Shown here: in pieces, positions 9,690 to 18,668 of the stretch
Numbering within the stretch: position 1 is the first letter of the stretch
Layout of the letters: each line of letters starts with the position of its first letter
Source of the DNA: UBA1361 sp041656375
GTDB taxonomy: Bacteria > Bacillota_I > Bacilli_A > RFN20 > CAG-826
Direction: 5' to 3'
NCBI GenBank assembly: GCA_964410505.1
Contig: CAYPGR010000003.1
Coordinates: 39,234 to 103,233, forward strand
DNA: 64,000 nucleotides
Position numbers and translations under genes: made by a program
The notes under the pieces: model-generated
Told to the model about the DNA's origin: nothing
The model's input: only the letters and a program-made list of their open reading frames with translations
The model's database searches: none

Positions 9690-12431
9690 TTATGTCTTCG
9701 TTACTAAAATACTCCAAGCCGGTAATGTATTGCTAGTTGCCCCTTCAATACTTAAAACGACACTACCACTTAAATTAAGACTATTAACCGCATCATTGCG
9801 GAGATTAATATAAATCTTAAAAGTGTCATTACCTAATGTTCTTTGGAAAGCAAAGACCGTATTTGAATAATTGTATTCACTTAATGGAACCGGTGCGTAA
9901 CTTCCCGTCTTGAGTGCTTGGTTTGCTTTCTTAAGGGCTGTAATCTTTTTCATTCGCCCAAGCATTGAGGCCTCACTTGTTTGTTCAAGAACACCGTCAA
10001 GGGTCGTGTTATAGTCGTCCCAACCAACATCATAGGTCTGACCACCAGTAAATGAATAGTTGGTCGTCCGTGCATCCGTGCCATTTTTATCCCATTTCAT
10101 TGGTTGCCGGAAAATGCGGTCAATATTAGGGGTTGCTAAAGTTGTTTCTGTTGGTAAGTTACTGGAAAGTCCTAGCTCATCCCCGTAATAAATCCATGAG
10201 AGACCCGGTAAAAGCATGATCCCCGCCATATAGGCAATCGCCTGTTTTTCAATGAGTGTTTTAGCGGCCGTTGTCACAATACCCGGTTTAATAATGTTAC
10301 CGGCTTCATCAAGATAGCCAATTGCTTGGTTAATAGCACGGGTGACATCATGATTACTCGTAAAATTATTATCAATCGCTTCGCCACTTTGGACACTCCC
10401 TGCGCTTCGGTAACGGTTATAAGCTTTAAAGGTATCATTATAGTTCCATTTCCCACCATAAGCTAGCCCTGCTTCACTAAAGGTATCCCCGCCACTATTC
10501 GCGCCACTGACAGTCGCCGCTTTATTATATGAATAGAAAGCAGGTTGGCCACCCATCGAGGTGGCTTGGCTTAAGTTATAGTACATATAGAAGTTGAGCA
10601 TCCCGTCAAGGCCTTCATAGTAAGGCGCGACGTGATAAGCATGACCATCAAAGTTTTCGCCCAGAATAAAAATATCGGGATTCATCGCTTTAAGTCGGGC
10701 GTTTAATTCTTTAAATAAATGTAAGTTCTTGGTTAGGTTACTGGAATAATCTTGTTTTGAGACCGCATCATAGTCAGTAATGATCTTGTCTCCTCCGACT
10801 TGTGTCACTTCTTCCTTCATGTAGGCATGCTTGACGGCGTCGATGCGGAATCCGCGTACACCAAGGGTGACCCAGTGCCCCATAATATCGACAATCTTAT
10901 CGCGGGTCTTTTGATAATCAAAATTGAGTTCAGGCATGCTACTTGCGAATTTACCGTAGTAATAATAATTATAATTTGAATATTGGTACCAATTATTATT
11001 TTCTTTCGTGTTCCGCCAATGATAATAAGCCCGGTATTCAGGATTTAAACTGAGACTTTCTTGGAAGAGTAAATTATTGATTGATGTATGGTTAATGACT
11101 AAATCCATGACCACACTCATGCCAAGCGTATCGGCCGCACTAATGAGTTCAACATAGTCTTGGTTAGCCGAAGCAATTGTGACTTCACCGTCTTCAGCAT
11201 AAGGACTCGTTCGGCTGCCAAACTTTGGATCAATATTATAATAATCAATCGTGTCATAACCGTGATAAGAATCACTCAATTGAACGGGCGTCAACCATAA
11301 GGCTTCAACATGAAGACTTGCGAGGTAAGGTAAGCTCAACGTAATCCCGCGAATATCCCCAAAGCCATCACCGTCACTATCCGCAAACGAACCGACCATG
11401 ATTTGGTAACCAACCCCTTTTTGTTTCATTAAAGGTGAGGTCGGACTAATCGGACGGGGATTTTGGCTACTATTCACATTGTTATAGTTACTTGAAATAC
11501 TATTGCCATCATCAGCGGCATATGGATTATCATAGACTTCCCCACCATAGCGATAGGTGAAGTTACGAACATTTTCTTGCACAACAAAGACATGTAACGA
11601 ACCGTTAAGGGCATATTCTTGTGCATCGGCGGTCGAAATAAACTTATCCCCGCCGTCACTCGTCCAATGGCCCCCAGACGTGCGACTACTCTTGTAGGTA
11701 ATTAAAAATCCAATCCGCGGTACAACGACTTCATCAACACTGAAGTTAACCGGTTCACTTGTTTTACCGCCCGCTCCGTCATGGCCGCCATCGGTGTAAA
11801 CATAGTTGAGGTTAATCTCAACCACGGCCCCACCAAAATCATCTTTATAGATGGTGCTGCCTTCTTGGTTAAAATCAAAAATCCGTCCCGTTTTATTTGC
11901 CGGCCACACCCAAATGTCCCAGTTTGCATATTCAGATGGGGTATTATTAAAGCGTAAATAATGAATATATAAATGCCCCGGTTTACTGGTTAAGGCGAGG
12001 TGATTATTATACTCCGCCACCGCATCAAGGCCAAGTCCTTGCCATTTGGCGTACAAGACGACATCTCGTTCAGGCATCGTATTAAACACAAATGGTTCAG
12101 TCCAATTGATTTTATCTTCATACCAGTCAATAAAGTTATAACCTTGGCGAACAGGGTTAAGTGGTTTCGTAATAATGGCCCCTGCTTCGGCTTTTATACT
12201 ACTGACTGAAGTCCCACCCTCACTATAAAAAACAATCGTGTATTTTGTGACGACACTTACACTTGTGACAGACGAACTGTTTTCACTCGTCACCGTGTCA
12301 CTCGTTGGGTTTTCACTTTCATTCGTATTAGGTGTTGAAATAGACGGATCACTGCTTGACGGGATCCTTGTACAGCCAACCAGCATCATGAGGGTCATTA
12401 ATCCCAAATATAAGCGTTTTGCGTTTTGCAT
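9690..12431 (-). CDS. Alpha-amylase family (GH13) lipoprotein
   Basis: The lipobox Leu-Val-Gly-Cys places the lipidated Cys at residue 20, followed by a Ser/Thr/Asn linker. Next come an InlB-type/Listeria-Bacteroides repeat (about 64-130, with Gly-Tyr-Asn-Phe near its centre and ending Tyr-Ala-Lys-Trp), a CBM41/PUD-like region, and a GH13 barrel. Conserved residues are the His of Val-Ile-Asn-His, Asp531 (Phe-Arg-Ile-Asp), Glu592 (Leu-Gly-Glu-Asn) and Asp695 (Asn-His-Asp-Val), so the catalytic triad is intact. It most likely cleaves alpha-1,4-glucans outside the cell; specificity (amylase, neopullulanase-like or glucosidase) cannot be read here. With the pullulanase it could process branched glucans completely. 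Confidence 0.9.
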   Translation of the reverse strand: MQNAKRLYLGLMTLMMLVGCTRIPSSSDPSISTPNTNESENPTSDTVTSENSSSVTSVSVVTKYTIVFYSEGGTSVSSIKAEAGAIITKPLNPVRQGYNFIDWYEDKINWTEPFVFNTMPERDVVLYAKWQGLGLDAVAEYNNHLALTSKPGHLYIHYLRFNNTPSEYANWDIWVWPANKTGRIFDFNQEGSTIYKDDFGGAVVEINLNYVYTDGGHDGAGGKTSEPVNFSVDEVVVPRIGFLITYKSSRTSGGHWTSDGGDKFISTADAQEYALNGSLHVFVVQENVRNFTYRYGGEVYDNPYAADDGNSISSNYNNVNSSQNPRPISPTSPLMKQKGVGYQIMVGSFADSDGDGFGDIRGITLSLPYLASLHVEALWLTPVQLSDSYHGYDTIDYYNIDPKFGSRTSPYAEDGEVTIASANQDYVELISAADTLGMSVVMDLVINHTSINNLLFQESLSLNPEYRAYYHWRNTKENNNWYQYSNYNYYYYGKFASSMPELNFDYQKTRDKIVDIMGHWVTLGVRGFRIDAVKHAYMKEEVTQVGGDKIITDYDAVSKQDYSSNLTKNLHLFKELNARLKAMNPDIFILGENFDGHAYHVAPYYEGLDGMLNFYMYYNLSQATSMGGQPAFYSYNKAATVSGANSGGDTFSEAGLAYGGKWNYNDTFKAYNRYRSAGSVQSGEAIDNNFTSNHDVTRAINQAIGYLDEAGNIIKPGIVTTAAKTLIEKQAIAYMAGIMLLPGLSWIYYGDELGLSSNLPTETTLATPNIDRIFRQPMKWDKNGTDARTTNYSFTGGQTYDVGWDDYNTTLDGVLEQTSEASMLGRMKKITALKKANQALKTGSYAPVPLSEYNYSNTVFAFQRTLGNDTFKIYINLRNDAVNSLNLSGSVVLSIEGATSNTLPAWSILVTKT

Positions 12432-12554
12432 AACTTGTCTCCTTATTCGGATGGGAGGGGCTTTATTAAAACCGCTTTACTGTTAACATTTTAACAACTC
12501 GGTGCACGATTTACAATGTGCGCGTGTTAGGGACCTGAGTGAATTTCCTCATTT

Positions 12555-12583
12555 TTGAATGAAGGGTGTTCCTTTGCTATAAT
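12555..12583 (+). promoter_or_regulatory. Sigma-70-type promoter of the esterase lipoprotein gene
   Basis: TTGAAT (12555-12560), a 17-base spacer and a perfect TATAAT (12578-12583). Transcription should begin near 12590, which rules out the GTG at 12589 as the start codon and supports ATG 12607. Confidence 0.75.
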
Positions 12584-12606
12584 CTAAAGTGAAAGTGAGA
12601 ATGAAT

Positions 12607-13896
12607 ATGAACCGAAAAAAGAATGTATCTTTGTTACTTTTAAGTGCTCTCCTTTTTAGTGGATGCACCCCTGAAGGCACTACGTCACTTCCAAGTAGCG
12701 AAGCACCGACAAGTCTTGAGACAACATCCGTGACAAGTGAAGGACCGCTTCTTTATCCGCTTGTCGAATTTAGAGCAATCTTGCCCTTTGAAAAACCTGA
12801 AGGCGCGACCATTCGTATTGTCGGAAACTTCACCGCTTGGGATCCCTTTAGTGGGATTGCCCTAAGTCATCTTAAGGACAATACGTACTATGTGATTCAC
12901 CCCTTTGAAGAAAGTAGTGTTGGCTCTAAAATCTCTTATAAATTTGTTCTCATCTATGACGATCAACCACCCGGCACCGGGTTTGATAACGAAGAAGTCG
13001 ATAGTGCAGGACTAAGAATGAATAACCGTGAATTAACCCTGACAGCCGGCAAATCACGGATTGATGCCAAAATTGGAGGATTTAAAGGAATGGGAAAAGG
13101 AACGGTGACCCGCGGTGAACTTGTAAAAGTTGTCCTTGATATGCCACAATTCAGTGATGGCCGGAAGCGGACGATTCGCATCTGGTTACCAGATGGCTAT
13201 GAGGCCGCAGACAAAGCCACAAAATATCCGGTCTTATACATGCATGACGGGCAAAACCTATTTGATCAAAATACAAGTTTTGGTGAAGAATGGCAAATTG
13301 ATGAAACGATTGGCACGATGATGGATAAAGGGTACGGTGGCACCATTGTGGTGGGGATTGATAATGGTCCTGAGCGGCTTAGTGAATACACACCAAGTGT
13401 CTTCCCGGTTCGGAAAGAAAATGAAGATTTAGGCATTACCGCAAAAGGTGATTTATACGCCGCCTTTGTCGTCAACACCGTGAAGCCTTATATTGATCAA
13501 AACTTTAATACCTTAACGGCTAAAGAACATACCGGGATTGGCGGCTCAAGCATGGGCGGGATTATTTCCTTCTTTATGGCCCTTGAGTATCAACATATTT
13601 TTGGTTATGGTCTGATCTTTAGTTCATCGTTCTGGGTCTATGAAGCAAATGCCCCCACAAACTTAATTAACGAAAAAATAACGGACCCACTCAACGCCCC
13701 AAAACTTTACTTATATCACGGCAATGGGGAAGGAAGTTATACATACCTTAACACCCTTGCAAATGCCCTCAGTGATAAAGGCGTTGCAACGACGAAGTAT
13801 ACAACCTATCTAGGTCTAGGCCGTGATCACACCGAGCGGTCGTGGTCCTTAGAATTCCCGCGGGCATATCGCTGGCTAGTCGACTTTACGGGATAA
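12607..13896 (+). CDS. Esterase-family (alpha/beta hydrolase) lipoprotein
   Basis: The lipobox Phe-Ser-Gly-Cys is followed by a Ser/Thr linker, an E-set or starch-binding-like beta domain (Val-Gly-Asn-Phe-Thr-Ala-Trp near residue 78), and a C-terminal esterase domain of the enterochelin-esterase/YbbA kind. The nucleophile is Ser315 in Gly-Ser-Ser-Met-Gly-Gly and the catalytic His is His408 (Asp-His-Thr). Tyr-Met-His-Asp-Gly-Gln-Asn-Leu is typical of this family. It may remove acyl groups from a polysaccharide or other ester at the cell surface. Start: in-frame GTG 12589 and ATG 12601 exist, but the promoter position and GTGAG 7 bases ahead favour ATG 12607. It is divergent from the amylase gene. 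Confidence 0.85.
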   Translation: MNRKKNVSLLLLSALLFSGCTPEGTTSLPSSEAPTSLETTSVTSEGPLLYPLVEFRAILPFEKPEGATIRIVGNFTAWDPFSGIALSHLKDNTYYVIHPFEESSVGSKISYKFVLIYDDQPPGTGFDNEEVDSAGLRMNNRELTLTAGKSRIDAKIGGFKGMGKGTVTRGELVKVVLDMPQFSDGRKRTIRIWLPDGYEAADKATKYPVLYMHDGQNLFDQNTSFGEEWQIDETIGTMMDKGYGGTIVVGIDNGPERLSEYTPSVFPVRKENEDLGITAKGDLYAAFVVNTVKPYIDQNFNTLTAKEHTGIGGSSMGGIISFFMALEYQHIFGYGLIFSSSFWVYEANAPTNLINEKITDPLNAPKLYLYHGNGEGSYTYLNTLANALSDKGVATTKYTTYLGLGRDHTERSWSLEFPRAYRWLVDFTG

Positions 13897-13917
13897 AGAT
13901 TTAATCAGCTAAATGAA

Positions 13918-13949
13918 AAAGGTGCCTCTCATCACAGGGAGGCATCTTT
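13918..13949. terminator. Bidirectional terminator between esterase and VOC genes
   Basis: AAAGGTGCCTC (13918-13928) pairs with GAGGCATCTTT (13939-13949), 11 bp with one G-T pair. Poly-T follows on the plus strand and poly-A precedes it, so it can stop both convergent transcripts. Confidence 0.85.
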
Positions 13950-13964
13950 ATTTTTTTGTTTTAA

Positions 13965-14813
13965 TTATTCGTCTTTAATCAGGATGAGACTACCATTAAG
14001 ATCATGGAACATCACATATTGGCCGTCACTTTGGAGTTTAACCCCGCTGGCGACGAGATGATTATAAAACTCAGTTTTGCGATCATTGGGGAGATGGAGA
14101 TAATACCCAAATAATCCCGTAGCCTTTTTATTTTGGGGGAGGGGATCGTTACGCCACGTATTAAGACCAATGTGATGGTGATAACCGCTGTCACTCGTAA
14201 AGATGGCTTGATCGCCATAGGCAAGCATCAACTTAAACCCAAGGGTATCGACGAAAAACTTCTTTGCTTTGGCGATGGAGGGGACATGAAGATGAATATG
14301 CCCCATAATCGTATCAATAGGGATATCTTTAAAGCCATTTGGATCGCGCTCTTCTAATAGGCGATTGACGTCGAGGCGCCGGGTATCCATAAAGACCCCA
14401 GACCCCATCTTTTTCCATTCGGTATCAGGACGATCAACATAAATTTCAATGCCGTTTCCTTCGGGATCTTCAAGATAGAGCGCTTCACTCACACTATGGT
14501 CACTCGCGCCAATAAATGTGTAGCCCCGTTCAACATAATGAAGTAAGAAAGTCGCAAGATCACGTCTCGTTGGTAATAAAAGCGCAAAGTGGTATAACCC
14601 GACGGTACCATTCATAACCGTGGCTTCGGGATCGAGTAATAGACTCACAAGCACCCGACCCGTACTCGTGCCCAAGTGAAGATAGGCGTCATCTTCTTTA
14701 ATGATGGTGAGACCAAGGGCATCGGTATAATATTTAAGCATAGCTTCTTTATCTTTGGTGCGTAAAATAACGCTTTCGACATACATGGTGTTTAAATTGT
14801 GATAGGGATACAT
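13965..14813 (-). CDS. Two-domain VOC protein, CatE-like ring-cleavage dioxygenase
   Basis: This 282-residue soluble protein has two vicinal-oxygen-chelate halves, like Bacillus CatE/YfiE. The first half has Val-Glu-Ser-Val-Ile-Leu-Arg-Thr and ends with Asp-Pro-Glu-Gly-Asn-Gly-Ile-Glu-Ile-Tyr; the second starts with Gly-His-Ile-His-Leu-His-Val, which carries likely metal-binding His, and has a Tyr-His-His-His-Ile-Gly segment. CatE-type proteins are annotated as catechol 2,3-dioxygenases, but many VOC proteins have other substrates, so the reaction is uncertain. ATG 14813 was chosen because AAGGAG lies 7 bases upstream; the longer frame to 14858 has none. No aromatic-degradation genes are nearby, so a detoxification role is as likely. 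Confidence 0.8.
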   Translation of the reverse strand: MYPYHNLNTMYVESVILRTKDKEAMLKYYTDALGLTIIKEDDAYLHLGTSTGRVLVSLLLDPEATVMNGTVGLYHFALLLPTRRDLATFLLHYVERGYTFIGASDHSVSEALYLEDPEGNGIEIYVDRPDTEWKKMGSGVFMDTRRLDVNRLLEERDPNGFKDIPIDTIMGHIHLHVPSIAKAKKFFVDTLGFKLMLAYGDQAIFTSDSGYHHHIGLNTWRNDPLPQNKKATGLFGYYLHLPNDRKTEFYNHLVASGVKLQSDGQYVMFHDLNGSLILIKDE

Positions 14814-14864
14814 ATTTTTTCTCCTTCTCTTTATGGGCCGTCCTATAAAGCACCCCAATTATAA

Positions 14865-14905
14865 CAAAAGAAAAATGAGACCATGTCCCTAATGCCTATG
14901 GTCTC
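14865..14905 (-). terminator. Terminator of the Sel1-like gene
   Basis: An 8-bp perfect stem (14877-14884 with 14898-14905) is followed on the minus strand by TTTTTCTTTTG. It separates the Sel1-like gene from the VOC gene. Confidence 0.8.
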
Positions 14906-14988
14906 ACGTTTCTCTTCATCAAAATTGTTGGAATTGTATCGACTTATACGGCTAATACTTCAAGATAAGCCTGGATGTTTCGAATGGG

Positions 14989-15351
14989 CTACTTAGCGTC
15001 TTCTTCGTTACTTAAAGCATCGAGTTCAGCCTTTGCCTTTGTAAAACAAGCACGGACTTTATCGTGATCACCATGAATAAAATAAAGATCACTTAGTAAA
15101 TTTAAGATGTCATGATCTCCTTTTTCAAACGCGAGATCAAGATACTTCCGGGCCATATCATTATCACCTTGAGTGGCGATACGATGGGTTAAGAGATACG
15201 CATAGACGTACTGGGCCCGTGGTAATCCTTCATCGGCTTTCTTTTTGGAAAAGGCGACATCGTCAGTTGAGATTTGGCGCGACTCGAGTCGATATTGGAT
15301 GCTAAGCAACCGCCTCAATTCGACTAATTTGACATTACTAGATAAACTCAT
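14989..15351 (-). CDS. Short Sel1/TPR-like repeat protein
   Basis: This 120-residue soluble protein is made of helical hairpins with Sel1-like spacing (Gly-Leu-Pro-Arg-Ala-Gln-Tyr-Val-Tyr-Ala-Tyr, then Ala-Arg-Lys-Tyr-Leu-Asp-Leu-Ala). Such repeats mediate protein contacts; no enzyme is implied. GAGGGAAAG precedes the ATG. A perfect inverted repeat, GTTACA-N7-TGTAAC (15366-15384), sits 14 bases upstream of the start and could bind a regulator or shape the leader. A longer protein with similar repeats is encoded at 55501-56424. Confidence 0.6.
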   Translation of the reverse strand: MSLSSNVKLVELRRLLSIQYRLESRQISTDDVAFSKKKADEGLPRAQYVYAYLLTHRIATQGDNDMARKYLDLAFEKGDHDILNLLSDLYFIHGDHDKVRACFTKAKAELDALSNEEDAK

Positions 15352-15596
15352 GTTCTTTCCCTCAGGTTACAAAAATGGTGTAACTTTTCTTTCTTAATAA
15401 TAGATACATTCTTTTTTTGCACTTTGTTACGAAATTATGCAATTTAACTAGTGATGGCGATGAACTCACATCTTTTGCTATTGCCCTATCTTAACATGTT
15501 AAACGGATATATCCAAGGGAAAGGGGAAAACATCCGTTGATATGAATATTTTTCAACATTTTGGTTACAAATGAATATCAATAATTAAAATATATT

Positions 15597-15947
15597 TTAC
15601 TTAAACAAATAGTCTAGATTTTTCCCTTTGACGAGATCATCGATTAATTTATCACTATAGCGGATCTTTTGCATAATAGGATCGGTGATTGTATCAAGCT
15701 CAACACCGCAAATACTTCCTTTAATTCGTGAAGCATGGGGGTTAAAGTGACTCGCTTGATCATAAAAGTCATAAACCGTTATGTCTTCTTTTAAAAGGGT
15801 ATCAATCCTGACTGGGTCATAACCCGTTAACCATGAAAGGAGGCGATAGACATCTTGCGCTTGATAACCTTTCCGTTCTGCTTTCGCAATGTAAAGCAGG
15901 GCGATCTGGCTCATTTTCATGGTGTATATTTTGTGATTTTCTTTCAT
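15597..15947 (-). CDS. DUF2200 family protein
   Basis: A compact 116-residue protein matching the DUF2200 (COG4898) pattern from memory: Lys-Ile-Tyr-Thr-Met near the start, Tyr-Ile-Ala-Lys-Ala-Glu-Arg-Lys-Gly (19-27), Trp-Leu-Thr-Gly-Tyr, Phe-Asn-Pro-His-Ala-Ser and Gly-Ser-Ile-Cys-Gly-Val, then Met-Gln-Lys-Ile-Arg-Tyr-Ser-Asp-Lys-Leu-Ile-Asp-Asp. The function of the family is unknown. It begins 9 bases after the stop of the DUF1801 gene, so the two form an operon. Both families are often encoded with small stress or housekeeping genes; nothing here shows a specific role. Confidence 0.8.
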   Translation of the reverse strand: MKENHKIYTMKMSQIALLYIAKAERKGYQAQDVYRLLSWLTGYDPVRIDTLLKEDITVYDFYDQASHFNPHASRIKGSICGVELDTITDPIMQKIRYSDKLIDDLVKGKNLDYLFK

Positions 15948-15956
15948 TCTTGATTC

Positions 15957-16361
15957 CTATAATTTGGTGATAAAAGAAAGCGATAAGGTATCTTTAATCG
16001 CCGCTTCCGTTAATGCTTTTAAAACCTCGAGATCAATGTCTTCAAGGCGATTGATGTAAAGACATCCCTTGCCGTGTTTATATTTTCCTAACGTATGAAG
16101 ATTCTCAAACTTAGTAATATCATTACTTAGATATAAAGTAAGACCCTGTTTCCTACTTGCAAGACCAATAAGGGGCATTTCACCCGAATGGCCACTTTCA
16201 TAAACATAACGCAGCCGCCCAAACCCAATAATAGATCCCCATAGCTTTGGAGTCTCTTGAGTTAGTTTCGTAAAGAGGGCCACTAAATGAAAAATATCTT
16301 GACGCTTCTTCTCATCGATTGTTAAAAGAAAAGGACGAATATCGTGATTTGTAATTTCCAT
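15957..16361 (-). CDS. DUF1801 family protein
   Basis: A 134-residue protein with DUF1801 features: Glu-Lys-Lys-Arg-Gln-Asp near 18-23, the Pro-Lys-Leu-Trp-Gly-Ser-Ile-Ile-Gly-Phe-Gly core near 38-48, and Leu-Tyr-Leu near 76. The fold is known from YdhG-like proteins; the biochemical role is not established. It is the first gene of a two-gene unit with the DUF2200 gene. Confidence 0.75.
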   Translation of the reverse strand: MEITNHDIRPFLLTIDEKKRQDIFHLVALFTKLTQETPKLWGSIIGFGRLRYVYESGHSGEMPLIGLASRKQGLTLYLSNDITKFENLHTLGKYKHGKGCLYINRLEDIDLEVLKALTEAAIKDTLSLSFITKL

Positions 16362-16403
16362 AACTTTATTATATCGGGCGCAGTCCGTGAATAATCATGC
16401 CAC

Positions 16404-16433
16404 GCAATAAAAAAACCACCCGGTGTGGGTGGT
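16404..16433 (-). terminator. Terminator of the AIM24 transcript
   Basis: ACCACCC (16415-16421) pairs with GGGTGGT (16427-16433); the minus strand continues with seven T. It closes the lipoprotein-AIM24 unit. Confidence 0.85.
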
Positions 16434-16449
16434 ATGCTACATGTTGCGC

Positions 16450-17115
16450 TTAGCTCTTATGCGGAATCCGTTTTAGTAATTCAAAAAATGGTGTTGATTG
16501 TAAATAGACTTTTCCTGGTCCAGTCACGACGGTATTAAAAAGACCTTCGCCACCAAAGAACATATTCTTGGCCCCTTTGATCATTTGAATATCCATTGTT
16601 ACCGATGCGTCCATACCGGCAATATAACCCGTGGACACCACAAGCTTTTCGCCGGCTCGTAATTCTTTAACTGTTAATGAGCCATCAATTTCAATAAAAG
16701 CTTTTCCGTTTCCGGTTAGCTTTTGCATGATAAAACCTTCGCCACCAAAGAAGCCACTTCCAATCTTACGTTGAAAGTAGATCGACAGATCAACGCCCTT
16801 TTGGGCAGCGAGGAATGAACTTTTTTGGGCAATAAAGCCTTGAGTCGGGGTAATATCAATCGCCAGTATCGAACCAGGAAGGGCATTTGTAAGGGCAATC
16901 GTTCCGGCACCACCTTCTGGCGTAAATTCATTTAAGAAAAGTGATTCACCAGAGAAAAGACGGCCCATGACTTTTCCAAATCCGCCCCCTTTTGTGGTCA
17001 TCACCATATTTGGGCTCATCCAGCTCATTGCCCCGGCTTCGGTAATCAGCGTTTCACCCCGATTAAGGGTAATCGTCAAGACTGGTAGTTGTCCGCCATC
17101 AATTATGTATTCCAT
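16450..17115 (-). CDS. AIM24/TIGR00266 family protein
   Basis: The 221-residue protein shows the repeated beta-strand pattern of the AIM24 (TIGR00266) family: Glu-Ala-Gly-Ala-Met-Ser-Trp-Met near residue 26, Gly-Gly-Gly-Phe-Gly-Lys, Gly-Glu-Ser-Leu-Phe-Leu-Asn, Gly-Gly-Glu-Gly-Phe and Gly-Glu-Gly-Leu-Phe-Asn. The family is soluble with no defined reaction; yeast AIM24 affects mitochondrial membranes. ATG 17115 is preferred over 17163 because GGAGGA lies 10 bases ahead and the longer form would overlap the upstream gene. It is the second gene of a unit with the lipoprotein at 17156-18334. Confidence 0.85.
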   Translation of the reverse strand: MEYIIDGGQLPVLTITLNRGETLITEAGAMSWMSPNMVMTTKGGGFGKVMGRLFSGESLFLNEFTPEGGAGTIALTNALPGSILAIDITPTQGFIAQKSSFLAAQKGVDLSIYFQRKIGSGFFGGEGFIMQKLTGNGKAFIEIDGSLTVKELRAGEKLVVSTGYIAGMDASVTMDIQMIKGAKNMFFGGEGLFNTVVTGPGKVYLQSTPFFELLKRIPHKS

Positions 17116-17155
17116 ATACTCTTGTTCCTCCTTTAGTATATTGATTGAGTTATTC

Positions 17156-18334
17156 TTAGGCACTAATCCAGAAGTCCGTGTTCATAAAACCAGTATCTGG
17201 ATCAATCCGGTAAAGGGTCGATAGGGTCGTGTTACTCACATAGAGCCAGTGATTAATGACCTGCACATACATCGCATTCGTATATAGTTCATGCAGGAGA
17301 CTTAAGGTAGCGGTCATGACATGATAGCGATATAAATTTTGCCCTTTAATAAAGTATACATATTCGCCATCACTGTTCATACTATGAATATCATCACCCT
17401 TACTTATTTCGACTAATTGTTGGTCCCCATTGTTATATAGGTATAAGGCCGTTTCCGTTCCTTTTCGTAAGAGTAAAGCAAAGGTTAAAACACTTGGTGA
17501 ATCATTACTCACAGCGTAGAGATGGACCGCTTTCATTTCATCATAGCCAAATGGGGCCGCAGAAAAATAAGTCATATTCGTTTTGCCCATAAATGAATCC
17601 GCCATCAAACTTAAGGTCGGACCATAGTTTTCAGTATAGATGACTTTGGTGTCCATGATATTGATGGTTGTGACATCCCGCATAAACTTAGTCGTTGCTT
17701 CTTTTTTGTCATGGTTATAGGTACCGATACCTAATACTGGTTCTTCACTATAATAGATCTTCTTCATATTGAGGAACACCGTCTTATAATAGCCATACAC
17801 CGCACTGGTTTCATATTCATAAACAAGCGTTTTCTCTAACGTTGCAAGGTTGTAACGAAAAAGAAATTGATTCGTCGTCGTGACATAATATAAATCATTA
17901 TCAAGTAGACAAAGATTCCTAATATAGCCGGTATCATCATTCGTAAATAAAAGCGTTGTCTGATCCGTTGATGGTTGATACACATAAACTGACCGCCCGA
18001 CAGCGTAATAATGAACCTTTGCTTTATGGTTAAAAACTGCAAGGCCACGATTATTGGCGTTTCCATTTGTATTACCGTAAGTCATGCTATTCGAGTGGAA
18101 AGCCTTCGTTTTATCTTTTAAGGTTACCACTTCACTCGTCGGGGTTGAAGTTTCAGTCGTAGTCTCACTCATCACACTCGTGGATGCACTTGTGTCATGG
18201 TTAGTGGTTGTTGGATAGGCGGATGTGGTTTCGCTGAGGGAGTCCTCATCGTGACTACTGGATGGATTATTCTTACAACTTACGAGCACTAAAAGTATTA
18301 GTAGAACATAAGTTGTGAGACGAGCCGGTCTCAT
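17156..18334 (-). CDS. Lipoprotein with beta-propeller-like (DUF5050-type) repeats
   Basis: A lipoprotein signal ends in Leu-Val-Ser-Cys (Cys20), followed by about 75 Ser/Thr-rich residues and a domain with repeated Tyr-Tyr-Val, Asn-Leu-Tyr-Arg-Tyr and Leu-Tyr-Val-Ser strands, such as Asp-Asn-Asp-Leu-Tyr-Tyr-Val. The pattern is like the DUF5050 or six-bladed propeller proteins found on Firmicute surfaces. No catalytic motif is seen; binding or sensing at the surface is likely. AAGGGGGA precedes the start. The stop lies 41 bases before the AIM24 start, so the genes are probably co-transcribed. Confidence 0.65.
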   Translation of the reverse strand: MRPARLTTYVLLILLVLVSCKNNPSSSHDEDSLSETTSAYPTTTNHDTSASTSVMSETTTETSTPTSEVVTLKDKTKAFHSNSMTYGNTNGNANNRGLAVFNHKAKVHYYAVGRSVYVYQPSTDQTTLLFTNDDTGYIRNLCLLDNDLYYVTTTNQFLFRYNLATLEKTLVYEYETSAVYGYYKTVFLNMKKIYYSEEPVLGIGTYNHDKKEATTKFMRDVTTINIMDTKVIYTENYGPTLSLMADSFMGKTNMTYFSAAPFGYDEMKAVHLYAVSNDSPSVLTFALLLRKGTETALYLYNNGDQQLVEISKGDDIHSMNSDGEYVYFIKGQNLYRYHVMTATLSLLHELYTNAMYVQVINHWLYVSNTTLSTLYRIDPDTGFMNTDFWISA

Positions 18335-18668
18335 ATCCTATTCCCCCTTATATACTTAAATTATAGCACTCCAAAATATATGGGTGTCGATCTATTAAAC
18401 GGAGTTCGTAACAACATTACTCTCAAACCCTACTAAGACAAGTTTCTTTCCTCTAATGGTTAGAGATACTAAAAAGATAACATTACAAGTTCAAATAAAG
18501 CACTTGCTTACTATCCAGCCTGTAGAAGGCACCTCGCTTCGGCGAGTTTTTTTAACTTACTTTCATTATATCTTAGAGAGGTTTAAATAAATACATTAAT
18601 TTAAAATGCATCTATTTTTGCCATATTAATCTTAAAGAATAATCAGATCATTTTTCGATAAGAGATCT
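18335..18668. other. 334-base gap between lipoprotein gene and nrd operon
   Basis: No open frame of useful size is present. It contains the leader of the lipoprotein gene and a plus-strand terminator at 18533-18553 that no plus-strand gene explains. A segment near 18450-18510 has a D-arm-like hairpin and a GTTCAAAT-like string but does not fold into a tRNA. Confidence 0.5.
18533..18553 (+). terminator. Orphan plus-strand terminator
   Basis: CTCGC, a stable TTCG tetraloop and GCGAG are followed by seven T. A small hairpin (GCCT-N5-AGGC, 18518-18530) lies just before it. No plus-strand gene leads into it, so it may end a small RNA. Confidence 0.75.

Noticed and set aside
12589..12606. GTG start for the esterase lipoprotein
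   Set aside because: The promoter places the transcription start at about 12590, after this codon; ATG 12607 has a better-placed ribosome site.
18440..18520. tRNA-like string (CTCT-loop-AGAG hairpin and GTTCAAAT) ahead of the orphan terminator
   Set aside because: The anticodon and T stems do not pair and there is no acceptor stem, so it is not a tRNA and probably not a recent tRNA relic.
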